This document shows, piece after piece, positions 55,469 to 64,000 of a stretch of 64,000 bases of DNA. Position 1 is the stretch's first letter; each line of letters opens with the position of its first letter. The position numbers were made by a program, and so were the translations under genes. The notes beneath the pieces are model-generated. The model was given only the letters and a program-made list of their open reading frames with translations, was not told the DNA's origin and made no database searches. This DNA comes from Sphaerospermopsis aphanizomenoides BCCUSP55 (GTDB lineage: Bacteria > Cyanobacteriota > Cyanobacteriia > Cyanobacteriales > Nostocaceae), in the NCBI RefSeq assembly GCF_001586785.1, contig NZ_LUFH02000004.1:49420-113419 (forward strand). Reading direction: 5' to 3'.

Positions 55469-56533
55469 GTGTATTCTACCCTAGAAAAAAAATATCAACG
55501 GATTCAAAAAGAGTTAATGTTTGGGGCTTTGGCCTTGGTCTTTGTGTTTGTAATTGGTACTTTATGGTACTGGTTGGTGGAGGGCTGGTCATGGGAAGAT
55601 GCGGCTTACATGACTGTTATTACTTTAGCAACTGTGGGTTATGGAGAAACTAACCCTTTGGGTAGTCGTGGGCGGTTATTTACTATTGCCTTAATTTTAA
55701 TGGGTGTAATCAATATCGGTTACATTGTGAATAGATTTACAGAAGCTATTATTGAAGGCTACTTTCAAGAAGGAATTAGACTTAGACAACAAAGGCGTTT
55801 AATGGAATCTCTATCAGGACATTACATCATCTGTGGATTTAGTCGGACGGGAAGACAAATTGCCAGGGAGTTTCGGGCAGAGAGTGTGTATTTTGTGGTG
55901 ATTGATTCCGAGATTGAATCTGTACAGAGAGCGCAAAATGAAGGTTACACTGTCTTTCAAGGGGATGCAACGTTAGATGATACGCTCTTAAAAGTTGGGA
56001 TAGAACGAGCTATTTGTATTGTGGCAGCTTTGCCTTCAGATGCGGAAAATTTATATACAGTGTTATCAGCAAAAACTCTTAATCCCAATATTCGGGCGAT
56101 CGCACGGGCAAGTACGGAGGAAGCTTTACAAAAATTACAACGTGGTGGGGCAGATGCGGTGATTTCTCCCTATATTACTGGTGGTAAGCGGATGGCAGCA
56201 GCGGCACTCAGACCACAGGTTTTAGACTTTGTAGATGGGATTCTCTCTGGTTCAGACCGTCAATTATATATGGAGGAATTTTTAGTTGACCCGGCTAAGT
56301 GTCCTTTTGTAGGTCAAAGTCTATACAAAGCAAAACTGCGATCGCAAACTGGTGCATTAGTTCTCGCTATTCGTCGTCTTGATGGTAATCTCATTGGTGG
56401 CCCAACTGGAGACACCATTTTAATGCCTGGAGATACCCTAATTTGTATGGGTACTGCTGAACAATTACGGAATTTAAATCAAGTCCTCGGTCCCCTGATT
56501 TCTAAGCAAGTAAGAAGACCAAAAAATATTTAG
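55469..56533 (+). CDS. Potassium channel with RCK (TrkA-N/C) domains
   Basis: The 354-residue protein has a two-helix pore module (about 18-100) with the selectivity filter TVGYG in ITLATVGYGETNP. A cytosolic TrkA-N domain (HYIICGFSRTGRQIAREF, VVIDSEIESV, GDATLDDTL) and a TrkA-C domain (LVDPAKCPFVGQSL onward) follow. It resembles MthK/KtrA-linked channels; the gating ligand is unknown. GTG start. The 3' end overlaps the convergent histidine kinase gene by 4 bases. Confidence 0.9.
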   Translation: MYSTLEKKYQRIQKELMFGALALVFVFVIGTLWYWLVEGWSWEDAAYMTVITLATVGYGETNPLGSRGRLFTIALILMGVINIGYIVNRFTEAIIEGYFQEGIRLRQQRRLMESLSGHYIICGFSRTGRQIAREFRAESVYFVVIDSEIESVQRAQNEGYTVFQGDATLDDTLLKVGIERAICIVAALPSDAENLYTVLSAKTLNPNIRAIARASTEEALQKLQRGGADAVISPYITGGKRMAAAALRPQVLDFVDGILSGSDRQLYMEEFLVDPAKCPFVGQSLYKAKLRSQTGALVLAIRRLDGNLIGGPTGDTILMPGDTLICMGTAEQLRNLNQVLGPLISKQVRRPKNI

Positions 56534-58455
56534 TAGCTTGATTCTGGCGGATTAATTGGTAATAAAATCATAAAGGTTGTTCCCTCACCTAATGTAGAAG
56601 TACAGGTGAGTTGACCATTATGTTTTTCTTCTACAATTTCACGAGCAATAGATAAGCCTAACCCTGTTCCTTTACCCACATCTTTTGTAGTGTATAAATA
56701 TTCAAATAGATGGCTTTTCACTTCATCAGACATTCCCATTCCTGTGTCTTGAATAGTTACCATAATGGCATTTTCATTATTGGTTAAAGCTGTTTTCACA
56801 GTAATTTGATGTTGTCTTTGAAATCCAGCTGATTCAATGGCATCAATAGCATTAGCTAATAAATTCATAAATACTTGATTTAGTTGTCCTGGAAAACAAT
56901 TAAAAATCGGAATATTTCCATATTCTTTGACAACTTGAATCTCTGGAAGATTATCTTGGTTTTGGAGACGATGCTTTAAAATTAATAAGGTGCTATCTAA
57001 ACCATAATGCAAATTAAAAGCAACTTTCTTATCGCTATCACTACGGACAAAAGTTCGCATCGAACGACTAATTTCGTAAATTCGTTGAGTCGAATCAGCC
57101 ATTGATTGTAATATTTTCGGTAAATCCTCTTGAATAAACTCGAAATCACAATTTTCTAATGCTGATTGAATTGTGCCAGAGGCTTGCGGATATTCCCGTT
57201 GATAAAGACTAATTAAATCAAACAAATCTTGAATATAATCTTGGGCTGGTTTTAAGTTGCCTGTGATACAACCAATAGGATTATTGATTTCATGGGCAAC
57301 TCGAGCAACTAGCTCACCTAAACTAGAGAGTTTTTCACTTTGGATCAGTTGGGTTTGGACTTGTTTTAATTCTTCCAAAGCTTGATTCTTCTCTTTAATC
57401 TCTTTTTCTAAGGCTGTTGTATACCGGGCATTTTCGGTAGCTATACTAGCTAAATGAGTCGCTGTTTTGAGAATATCTAAATGCTGCAAAGTAGCTTCAC
57501 AGGCAACAGAATGAGCAATAGCAAATGTTCCTAAAACTTCTCCTGTTTTAGACAGGAAAGGAGATGACCAACAGGCACGAATGTTTTCATTTAAAGCCAG
57601 ATCTTTCAAATTAGCCCATAACGGATCATTAGCAATATCATTTACAAATACTGACTCTCCTCGATAAGCTGCTGTACCACAAGAAGCAGCACCTTCAGCA
57701 ATGATTAACCCATCCACGCCTTGAGCAAACTTAGTAGGTAAAGTGGGTGCTGCTCCTGCTCTTAACCGATTTTCTTGAGGATCACGAGTTAAGATAAAAC
57801 AATAAGCTTTTGGTAATATTTGTTCTAATAATAAACATAGGTCATTATATATCGCATATATATTTTCTCCTACTGCAACCGCCTGGAAAATCTGTGATTG
57901 AGTTTGCTCTAAATAAGAAACTCTTTCCCGTTCAACTACAGTAGTCAGTAACTGAGAAACTGCTTGCAAACAATGAATTTCATCAAGGGTAAAGCTACGC
58001 TCAATTTTACTATATATTTCTAATATTCCTAATGCTATTTGAGATTCAGCTAGTATCGGTAGAATTAAACCACAACTACTACCAGCAGGAGGTGGTGTAG
58101 GATAATCATCACCGGAATGATTAATTTGTTTGGACAAAATCGGTTGATCAGTAGAGAGTATTTCGTGTAAAGATGGATAAGAATCTACGTTAATATAATT
58201 GATTAATCCTTCAGGAGAAAATCCATAATTAGTAACTAGGCGTAGAGAATGACGATCAGAAACTACTTCCCAAATTCTTACATAATCAACTGCAAAAGTC
58301 TCAGCAATTGCTTGCACAACTACTTGGCAAAATGAGATATAGCTATTGATAATTAGTGCTTGTTGTCCTAAAACATTGATTAAGCGTTGGTAAGGAGAAA
58401 CAGGATCAACAGATGTAGGATGAGATTTTTCCACGGAAGGAGGGAGAAGAACCAT
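56530..58455 (-). CDS. Sensor histidine kinase with two GAF domains
   Basis: The 641-residue cytosolic kinase has GAF 1 (about 20-185), GAF 2 (about 190-350, with GAASCGTAAYRGESVFVNDI), a coiled-coil linker (EKEIKEKNQALEELKQVQTQL), HisKA with RVAHEINNPIGCITGNL, and HATPase with NLLANAIDAIE, DTGMGMSDEV and GTGLGLSIA. The GAF 2 motif GSCGTAAY is shared with the kinase at 41586. There is no receiver domain and no partner regulator beside it. Confidence 0.92.
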   Translation of the reverse strand: MVLLPPSVEKSHPTSVDPVSPYQRLINVLGQQALIINSYISFCQVVVQAIAETFAVDYVRIWEVVSDRHSLRLVTNYGFSPEGLINYINVDSYPSLHEILSTDQPILSKQINHSGDDYPTPPPAGSSCGLILPILAESQIALGILEIYSKIERSFTLDEIHCLQAVSQLLTTVVERERVSYLEQTQSQIFQAVAVGENIYAIYNDLCLLLEQILPKAYCFILTRDPQENRLRAGAAPTLPTKFAQGVDGLIIAEGAASCGTAAYRGESVFVNDIANDPLWANLKDLALNENIRACWSSPFLSKTGEVLGTFAIAHSVACEATLQHLDILKTATHLASIATENARYTTALEKEIKEKNQALEELKQVQTQLIQSEKLSSLGELVARVAHEINNPIGCITGNLKPAQDYIQDLFDLISLYQREYPQASGTIQSALENCDFEFIQEDLPKILQSMADSTQRIYEISRSMRTFVRSDSDKKVAFNLHYGLDSTLLILKHRLQNQDNLPEIQVVKEYGNIPIFNCFPGQLNQVFMNLLANAIDAIESAGFQRQHQITVKTALTNNENAIMVTIQDTGMGMSDEVKSHLFEYLYTTKDVGKGTGLGLSIAREIVEEKHNGQLTCTSTLGEGTTFMILLPINPPESSY

Positions 58456-58902
58456 AACTTGAAATGCTAATCAATAGTTAAGAACAAATGAAGCAATACA
58501 GGATATTACAAATCAATAAGGTACAAATCTTGATGACAAAGCCTTGTACCAAAAGGATGTTACTGCTGACTGCTGACTGCTGAAAGCTGCTGTATCACTG
58601 AATAAAATGCTGTTGTGGATTTTGTGTTTTGAAGTTGCAACTTAGTTTGGACAAAGGCTAAAAGTTTTCTGTCCTTTGTTCTTTTTTCCCTGAGCCGACG
58701 AATATTATCGCTAAATACTGATTACAGTGTAATGTCTAATACGCCTTTTGATGGGTGATCGCTGTCACAATTTATGACATTTTTAAGTTGAAGCGGAAAA
58801 ATGAATTTATGGTAAAGATGGGTTTCGTTCAGATTTATGCCAGATGTCTGAATCACCGCAAACAGAGGAAACAACTTAATTCTTTCTGTTTTGCTACAAC
58901 AG
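58456..58902. other. Intergenic region with CTGACTG repeats
   Basis: CTGACTGCTGA repeats at about 58563-58582 follow an AGCCTTGTACCAAAAGG tract that recurs, diverged, near 22618-22638. No gene was seen. Confidence 0.5.
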
Positions 58903-59493
58903 CTAAACCCCTACTGACTGCTGAATGCTGCTGTAATTACTAGTCTGTGTCCATCCATGCAGAGGAGCGATCGCTTGACAAACAGATTCTATCAGATCTG
59001 GAGGAGCTTCCGAAAGCAGGATACTCGGATAAACAGCGGTACCCCATTCTGGATGTACTAACACAGTGCATTTATTTTTAATGACTGGATAATCTAGTAA
59101 AGCCTTGGCAACTGCTGTATCATCGTGGGGAACTGGGCCAGGATGGGAAAGTAGGGGATAACCAGTACGTGGATCAATTAGGTCAGTCACATAACCGCGA
59201 TCGCGCAAATTAAATGCCACATCACAACCAAACCGCATAAACTTTTCTCGCAGTTTTTCTTTTTCCTGCTCTGTTTCTGCTGTAATTTCTACTAGTGGAT
59301 ATCTCGACTGTTGTAAAACAACCACTACCCACAAAAACTGTTGCTGTTTCCAATCTGGTAATATCCGTTCGCAGTTGGCACAGATATACTGACTGGGAGT
59401 ATGAATGGAAATTTGCACTGCTTGTCCCGTTTTGCCAACTAAATTAATGGGACAGCCTTGTGTGAAACTGCAAACACTGGAATAGTTCACCAC
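58903..59493 (-). CDS. MMADHC-like protein (cobalamin trafficking family homologue)
   Basis: The 196-residue product matches a conserved cyanobacterial family annotated as methylmalonic aciduria and homocystinuria type D (MMADHC-like); I rely on recalled similarity. Clear blocks: QYICANCERILPDW, RFGCDVAFNLRDRGYVTDLIDPRTGYPLLSHPG, HDDTAVAKALLDYPVI and HPEWGTAVYPSILL. The start used is GTG at 59493; a GTG at 59418 is an alternative. The last nine residues (SSIQQSVGV) are read from CTGACTGCTGA-type repeat DNA. Confidence 0.65.
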   Translation of the reverse strand: MVNYSSVCSFTQGCPINLVGKTGQAVQISIHTPSQYICANCERILPDWKQQQFLWVVVVLQQSRYPLVEITAETEQEKEKLREKFMRFGCDVAFNLRDRGYVTDLIDPRTGYPLLSHPGPVPHDDTAVAKALLDYPVIKNKCTVLVHPEWGTAVYPSILLSEAPPDLIESVCQAIAPLHGWTQTSNYSSIQQSVGV

Positions 59494-59605
59494 ATTAATT
59501 CGGTTTTTGCAAGTTTTTTATGATGATAACTTATACAAAAATTAATCACCAGGTTGAGCTTAGTAATTGGTAATTTGTCAAATCTTTATCTGTTAATAAT
59601 TTTCT

Positions 59606-59812
59606 TTAATTCAGTTTTAAAGCGTTGACAGGAACTTGCTCCCATGAGTCTACAGTTCTTAATTTGGCAACCCAACCAGATGCCTTTTGGATTTCTGTCA
59701 AATTTCTCTGGAAGGATTCATGACACTCTTTAGCCTGGGATTCATTACAACAGGCAATGCAAGCATGAATCATCCCAGATGGATCGATTTGCTCATTTAC
59801 CCAAATCGTCAT
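59606..59812 (-). CDS. Small Cys-rich protein, 68 residues, unknown
   Basis: It has a distinct Cys group CIACCNESQAKEC (residues about 18-30) that could bind metal or form a disulfide. A short helix ESFQRNLTEIQKASGW follows. Similar small cyanobacterial proteins exist, but I know of no function. There is no operon with the neighbours. Confidence 0.6.
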   Translation of the reverse strand: MTIWVNEQIDPSGMIHACIACCNESQAKECHESFQRNLTEIQKASGWVAKLRTVDSWEQVPVNALKLN

Positions 59813-59923
59813 AGCTTATTACCTCAAAAGTTTTTTAGTAAAACAGTTATTGATATCATAATTTCAGAATACTATTAAAGTGGTCAATTGTCAGAAAATA
59901 ACTGACAAATGACATTTAATCAG

Positions 59924-60328
59924 TTAAGGTTTTTGAGTAGCGATCGCTAATTTTGCTCCCTCTACCTGACGTACTTGATCCATCACTGCCACTACCTGTC
60001 CATGAGTGGCACTTTGATCAGCATTAATAATTACCATCACTTCTGACTTATTACCCATCAATTCACGCACTTGTTTTGCTAAAGCATTGAGGGTAATAGG
60101 TTCACGGTTTAAGCTAATTTTTCCCCCTTGATTAATTGTCACTGTGATTGGTGCTGCTGAAGCTTGTGATTTTGCTGTTGCTGCTTTGGGTAAATTCACA
60201 GGTAAGCCTTCTGACCGAGTTAAAAACAAAGTTGACATAATGAAAAATGTCAAAATCGCAAAAATTACATCAATCATTGGCACAATATTGATTTGTGCTG
60301 GAATATCTGGTTCATCGGGTAGGCGCAT
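59924..60328 (-). CDS. exbD: ExbD/TolR family biopolymer transport protein
   Basis: I prefer ATG 60328 (MRLPDEPDIPAQINI) over the TTG 6 bases upstream. The 134-residue protein has one N-terminal membrane helix with the conserved Asp in VPMIDVIFAILTFFIM and a periplasmic domain ending ATHGQVVAVMDQVRQVEGAKLAIATQKP. It pairs with ExbB upstream. STRR heptamers (GATAATT, 60332-60382) fill the gap. Confidence 0.9.
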   Translation of the reverse strand: MRLPDEPDIPAQINIVPMIDVIFAILTFFIMSTLFLTRSEGLPVNLPKAATAKSQASAAPITVTINQGGKISLNREPITLNALAKQVRELMGNKSEVMVIINADQSATHGQVVAVMDQVRQVEGAKLAIATQKP

Positions 60329-60331
60329 AAG

Positions 60332-60382
60332 CAATTGATAATTGATAATTGATAATTGATAATTGATAATTGGTAATTGGTA
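60332..60382. repeat. STRR array GATAATT between exbB and exbD
   Basis: About seven GATAATT/GGTAATT heptamers directly upstream of exbD. They separate it from exbB, so both may or may not be on one transcript. Confidence 0.9.
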
Positions 60383-60420
60383 AACGGGAAAACAACTACA
60401 ACCTAGTCCCCAGTTTCCAG

Positions 60421-61065
60421 TTACCTGTTCCCCTTAACTACTCTCTCATACTGACGACGATAAAGTAATTCTAACTGTCCACCATATTCTTGAATCCAGG
60501 CAATTTGGCGTAGATAAAGTCCTCGAAAGGTGTTAGCAAAGAAAAGTGTAAAGATAGCCACAACTAATCCTGATGCTGTTGATACTAATGCTTCACTAAT
60601 TCCAGATGTAACACCAGCGGTTTTTGTCCCACCGACATCACCAATATCCAAGGAAGCGAAGGAAGTAATTAACCCCAAAACTGTACCGAGAAGTCCTAAC
60701 AGAGGTGCAAGACCTATAATTGTATCAAAAATGTTTTGGAATCTTTTGAGTAAAGGAATTTCTGCTTGTGCTTCACTTTCTAAGGCCAAGCGAAATTCTT
60801 CTGGGGTTGGTTCTTCTAACTCTAAAGCAGCTAAAAAAATCCGTGCAATGGGTAAGTCCATATTTTTTTGCAAATGATCTAAAGCACTAACCACATTACC
60901 TTGACGATAAAAATTTAGCACTGCTCGGACTACGTTGTTTTGACGACCACTCAACCTTACCCAAAAGGTGATTCTTTCCATAATTAGTGCTACTGCTAAC
61001 ACGGAAAAAAAGAGCAGGGGAAACATAACCACCCCACCTGCTTTAAAGAGATTGCTAATATCCAT
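60421..61065 (-). CDS. exbB: ExbB/TolQ (MotA-type) proton channel protein
   Basis: The 214-residue protein has three membrane helices: about 11-31 (VVMFPLLFFSVLAVALIME), then 118-145 (FDTIIGLAPLLGLLGTVLGLITSF) and 155-180 (ISEALVSTASGLVVAIFTLFFAN). These are the ExbB motifs. With ExbD it energises outer-membrane transport. No TonB or receptor gene is in the window. Confidence 0.92.
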   Translation of the reverse strand: MDISNLFKAGGVVMFPLLFFSVLAVALIMERITFWVRLSGRQNNVVRAVLNFYRQGNVVSALDHLQKNMDLPIARIFLAALELEEPTPEEFRLALESEAQAEIPLLKRFQNIFDTIIGLAPLLGLLGTVLGLITSFASLDIGDVGGTKTAGVTSGISEALVSTASGLVVAIFTLFFANTFRGLYLRQIAWIQEYGGQLELLYRRQYERVVKGNR

Positions 61066-61413
61066 TTACTATGTTCTCAGTCTCCACACAGATAGATTAG
61101 CAGATTGGGGCAGAGAGAACACCATAACTAGGTCATGGCTAGGGGAAGTGCCATTTATATTTTCCAAGCGCGTTTGGATTACTGAGTCAATGGCTAAAAT
61201 TTTGGGCAGAGAATAATTTGAGGATTATTGTTAAGTAGGTAGGCGTTAAAATTTATCGTTATGGCAAGGCAAAAGGCAAGAGGCAAAAGGCAAGAGGGAA
61301 GAGACTTGCAGAGAGTTTACTTTTTGTAACATACCTCGGTTTTTTCAAGCCGACTTACTTAATAGCTGATTATTGATTACTGATAGCTGAATACTTACAA
61401 ATTTTATCACCAA
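61066..61413. other. Intergenic region with AAGGCAA repeats
   Basis: GGCAAGA/GGCAAAA heptamers lie at about 61262-61300. The end GATAGCTGAATACTTAC (61381-61397) matches one terminus of MITE family A, suggesting a decayed copy. No gene was seen. Confidence 0.5.
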
Positions 61414-61752
61414 CTATTCATGACTAATGGGCTGATTTTGCTGTTCTATCTGCCCTTGTCGCATAAACAAAAATAATGGCAGTGCCAAGGAAACACCAAC
61501 CAGCAAATTACTAGCGATATAAATCCACAAATTTTTCATTTTAAGTCTTGTTCCTTCAGTAAATACAAATATCCAAAATACAAGGGAAGAAACAATTACA
61601 TCCATCCCAAAAAAGCCCGATATCTTGTTAGCAAAAAGCTGTGCAAAGAACAGTTTGATATCCAGCCCATGCTCGAATATAAAAGGAATAAACTGAGAAT
61701 AAGGAAGCACTAAACCCAAAAGAGCTAATAGTAGGTATATAGATTTGAGCAT
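61414..61752 (-). CDS. DUF2834-like small membrane protein
   Basis: The 112-residue protein has three hydrophobic segments: LLLALLGLVLPYSQFIPFI, FFGMDVIVSSLVFWIFVF and WIYIASNLLVGVSLALPLFLFM. It fits the DUF2834 family; function unknown. The operator-like 18-mer at 61800 lies 48 bases upstream, so it is likely controlled by the neighbouring TetR protein. Confidence 0.8.
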   Translation of the reverse strand: MLKSIYLLLALLGLVLPYSQFIPFIFEHGLDIKLFFAQLFANKISGFFGMDVIVSSLVFWIFVFTEGTRLKMKNLWIYIASNLLVGVSLALPLFLFMRQGQIEQQNQPISHE

Positions 61753-61799
61753 ATATATTTACCACCGAGTAGTTGTACGATTTTGATAACCAATAATCA

Positions 61800-61817
61800 C
61801 GAACATTCGTTATTTTT
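61800..61817. promoter_or_regulatory. Putative TetR operator upstream of the DUF2834 gene
   Basis: The 18-mer CGAACATTCGTTATTTTT differs from the one at 62490 in two positions only. The core CGAA-CA-TTCG is a palindrome. Confidence 0.6.
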
Positions 61818-61898
61818 CCGGCAAATTAACTTTACAACTTAATTGCTGTTTGTAATTGCAACTCATTTGAGTTTCCCGATAAAACCCCCATTTACATA

Positions 61899-62471
61899 TT
61901 AATTTTTTTGTAAATACGCAGTCAGCATTTTTCCTAAAAGCTCACATTGTTCAAGGAAATCAATCGTTTCACCACCCCATAATTTTTCGAGAATTACCCC
62001 ATTCACAAAACTCAAAACAAACGATGCTAAAACTTTATCTTCAATTCCCAAAACATCACAGGTTGCTTGTTGATATCTTTTGTTGGCACGTTGGAAAACA
62101 ATGCTAGGACTCAGCATGGTTTTTGAGTCTTGAGTTTGACAAAAATCAACCCATACATAGGTCAATTTAATGAGGTAATCTTCATTTTTAACGAGATAAT
62201 CACCCAACGCTACCATCATTTCTGATAGATTTTTTTTTCCTCCCAACTCTGCTAAAGCTGTAATTACATCTTGTTGACTAATCTCTTCCACCAGTTGCTC
62301 AAATAAAGCTTGTTTACTGGGGAAGTAGTGATATAGCGTTCCTGTGGAAACATTTAAACCTTGAGCAATTTGCCGCATGGTTACAGCGCCATAACCTTTT
62401 TCGGCAAATAAATGGAAACACTTGCCGAGTAATTCTTTGCGGTATTGTTCGTGATCAACAATTTTCGGCAT
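61899..62471 (-). CDS. TetR/AcrR-family repressor
   Basis: The 190-residue regulator has a typical N-terminal HTH: GKCFHLFAEKGYGAVTMRQIAQGLNVSTGTLYHYFPSKQALFEQLV. A C-terminal ligand-binding helix domain of unknown ligand follows. It is upstream of the DUF2834 gene on the same strand and divergent from htrA. The matching 18-mers at 62490 and 61800 suggest auto-control and control of its neighbour. Confidence 0.9.
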   Translation of the reverse strand: MPKIVDHEQYRKELLGKCFHLFAEKGYGAVTMRQIAQGLNVSTGTLYHYFPSKQALFEQLVEEISQQDVITALAELGGKKNLSEMMVALGDYLVKNEDYLIKLTYVWVDFCQTQDSKTMLSPSIVFQRANKRYQQATCDVLGIEDKVLASFVLSFVNGVILEKLWGGETIDFLEQCELLGKMLTAYLQKN

Positions 62472-62489
62472 AACTCGCCTTATTGATAT

Positions 62490-62507
62490 CGAACGGTCGT
62501 TATTTTT
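62490..62507. promoter_or_regulatory. Putative TetR operator upstream of its own gene
   Basis: CGAACGGTCGTTATTTTT lies 19-36 bases before the TetR start. The core AACG-GT-CGTT is a palindrome. It may also touch the divergent htrA promoter. Confidence 0.62.
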
Positions 62508-62654
62508 AAGTTAAAGGATGTGGAGAAGTTTGTCAAGAAGTCGAGTATTTGAAAAAGGCGAAGAAATCTGACAATAGAATTACAAAATTGCAACAAAAAT
62601 ATCAAAAAAAATATCTACATTAGTAATAGCTCTAAATATCCTTCCAGAAAGCAA

Positions 62655-63896
62655 ATGCCAAACCAAAAACAAGACCAAGATAACCTTTTACCAAAAAGCC
62701 ATCACGATGCACCTTGGAAAAAAGCAGCAACTTCTTTATCCTTGGTGCTGTTGGGATCAGGTATGACTTTAGCAGGTGGTTATTTAGCTGGTAATCAACA
62801 GCAGGTATCTGAAACTGCTTCCAAACTAGCTGTGGAGAAGGTAAATGCGGCTCCTCCCTTACCAGCAAACACAGACCCGAATTTTATTACTCAAGTTGTG
62901 CAGAAAGTAGGGCCTGCGGTAGTGCGAATTAACTCATCCCGCACTGTTAAAAGCCAGTTACCGGAAGAATTTAATGACCCCTTTTTCCGGCGCTTTTTTG
63001 GGTCACAACTACCATTAGAGGGCAGAAGTCGGGTAGAACGGGGTACTGGTTCAGGTTTTATCCTGAGTGCTGATGGTCGAATTCTCACTAATGCTCATGT
63101 AGTTGATGGTGCGGATACAGTGAGTGTCACCCTTAAGGATGGACGCACATTTCAAGGTAAAGTTGTAGGGAAAGATGAATTAACTGATGTTGCGGTAGTA
63201 AAAATTAAAGCTAATAATTTACCGACAGTAACTTTGGGTAATTCTGACCAATTACAACCAGGACAATGGGCGATCGCCATTGGTAATCCCCTCGGTTTAG
63301 ATAATACCGTAACTACAGGCATTATCAGCGCCACTGGACGCTCCAGCAATCAAGTTGGCGTTCCCGATAAACGAGTAGAATTTATTCAAACTGATGCAGC
63401 AATTAACCCTGGTAACTCTGGCGGGCCTTTGCTGAATGCCCGTGGGGAAGTGATTGGTATGAATACAGCTATTATTCAAGGAGCGCAGGGCTTAGGATTT
63501 TCCATTCCCATCAACACAGCCCAACGTATTTCTAATCAAATTATCAGTACAGGTAAAGCTCAACATCCTTACTTGGGAATTCAAATGGTGGGTATCACAC
63601 CTGAATTAAAGCAACGTCTCAACTCAGATCCCAACAGTGGTTTAACTGTGGATGAAAATAATGGCGTGTTAATAGTCAAAGTTATGGCTAATTCACCCGC
63701 AGCAAAAGCTGGATTACGTGCTGGTGATGTGATTCAAAAAGTTAATAATCAAACAGTTACAGATGCTGCTGCTGTGCAGAAAGCAGTGGAAAAAACTTCT
63801 GTTGGAGGAGATTTACGTCTAGACTTACGTCGTAATGGACGGAGTATCAGCCTATCTGTGACAACGGGTACTTTTCCCACACAAGACCAGGGATAG
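62655..63896 (+). CDS. HtrA-type serine protease (Deg/Hho family)
   Basis: The 413-residue product has an N-terminal anchor or signal (about 25-46, LSLVLLGSGMTLAGGYLAG), a trypsin-like domain, and one PDZ domain (about 300-400). The catalytic triad is His in LTNAHVVDG, Asp in LTDVAVVKI and Ser in NPGNSGGPL. It is one of the HhoA/HhoB/HtrA set of cyanobacterial Deg proteases; I cannot say which from this sequence alone. They handle protein quality control in the periplasm or thylakoid lumen. Confidence 0.93.
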   Translation: MPNQKQDQDNLLPKSHHDAPWKKAATSLSLVLLGSGMTLAGGYLAGNQQQVSETASKLAVEKVNAAPPLPANTDPNFITQVVQKVGPAVVRINSSRTVKSQLPEEFNDPFFRRFFGSQLPLEGRSRVERGTGSGFILSADGRILTNAHVVDGADTVSVTLKDGRTFQGKVVGKDELTDVAVVKIKANNLPTVTLGNSDQLQPGQWAIAIGNPLGLDNTVTTGIISATGRSSNQVGVPDKRVEFIQTDAAINPGNSGGPLLNARGEVIGMNTAIIQGAQGLGFSIPINTAQRISNQIISTGKAQHPYLGIQMVGITPELKQRLNSDPNSGLTVDENNGVLIVKVMANSPAAKAGLRAGDVIQKVNNQTVTDAAAVQKAVEKTSVGGDLRLDLRRNGRSISLSVTTGTFPTQDQG

Positions 63897-64000
63897 AAAA
63901 TAGGAGTTCAGGAGTTCAGGAGTTCAGGAGTTACAGGAGAAAGAAGAAGTATGGGAGAAAGAATGAATTTTCCCCCTGCCTCCCCTGCCTCCCCTGCCTC
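63897..64000. repeat. AGGAGTTC and CCCCTGCCT repeats at the window end
   Basis: Four TTCAGGAG-type units (63904-63937) are followed by three CCCCTGCCTC units up to the edge. The first is related to 33500-33563. Confidence 0.9.

Noticed and set aside
58755..58943. 62-codon ORF overlapping the MMADHC-like gene end
   Set aside because: No pattern; made of repeat sequence and the 3' end of the opposite gene.
1..64000. tRNA, rRNA, tmRNA or known riboswitch
   Set aside because: Reading for T-loop GTTCGA-type segments and known motifs gave no candidate; a covariance-model search would be decisive.

Overview
The window is chromosomal DNA from a filamentous, heterocyst-forming cyanobacterium (order Nostocales; an Anabaena/Dolichospermum-type genome is the best guess). 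The sequence is AT-rich and contains many HIP1 octamers (GCGATCGC). Short tandem heptamer repeats (STRRs) are scattered between genes. The left end carries a heterocyst-type cluster: a PatB/CnfR-like regulator, the nif-specific ferredoxin FdxB, and a coxBAC oxidase set. I recall the same order in Anabaena PCC 7120 as patB-fdxB-cox2. I saw no rRNA, tRNA or CRISPR array.

Regions. 1-8.9 kb: patB/cnfR (truncated by the window edge), fdxB, coxBAC and four small genes (a helical-repeat-like protein, a 56-residue ORF, a cysteine-dioxygenase-like cupin, an ArsC-like nitrogenase-associated protein with a His-rich tail). The likely job is respiratory O2 removal and support of nitrogenase. 9-16 kb: a PAP2 phosphatase, a TauE/SafE permease, two CadD-type transporters, cysK with an Rrf2 regulator, and a Crp-family regulator. 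16-23 kb: ADP-ribosylglycohydrolase, VOC protein, RbgA GTPase, a phosphonate/phosphite ABC transporter (phnDCE) and methylthioadenosine phosphorylase. 23-34 kb: a pseudo-orthocaspase, ATP sulfurylase, a TxlA/HCF164-like thioredoxin, a NIL-ferredoxin, a CHAD protein, three secreted proteins of unknown function and an amidase. 34-46 kb: a ChlH paralogue, Uma2 proteins, a Doc toxin with an unknown partner, cytochrome b561, a large hybrid histidine kinase and the CCA-adding enzyme. 46-54 kb: an accessory-looking stretch with ycf34, tsaB, a TnpB insertion sequence that splits an Rpn-type nuclease gene, a possible HEPN-like protein, a DUF1963 protein and a frameshifted retropepsin. 54-64 kb: argD, a K+ channel, a GAF histidine kinase, a possible MMADHC-like protein, ExbB/ExbD, a TetR regulon and an HtrA-type protease.

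The strongest unlisted signal is small mobile and repetitive DNA. I find four families of short dispersed elements. Two of them have readable target-site duplications: 8 bp for family A (both copies) and 10 bp for family B (one perfect, one degraded). STRR-like DNA has also entered coding sequence: it is in-frame inside the ChlH paralogue and forms the C-terminal tails of CoxB, the PAP2 protein and the MMADHC-like protein. The IS at 49169-50534 is unusually clean, because removing it restores the split nuclease frame exactly.

Regulatory signals worth testing are a MerR-type promoter (19-bp spacer centred on a perfect dyad) before the gene at 27729, and a shared operator-like 18-mer upstream of a TetR gene and its neighbour.
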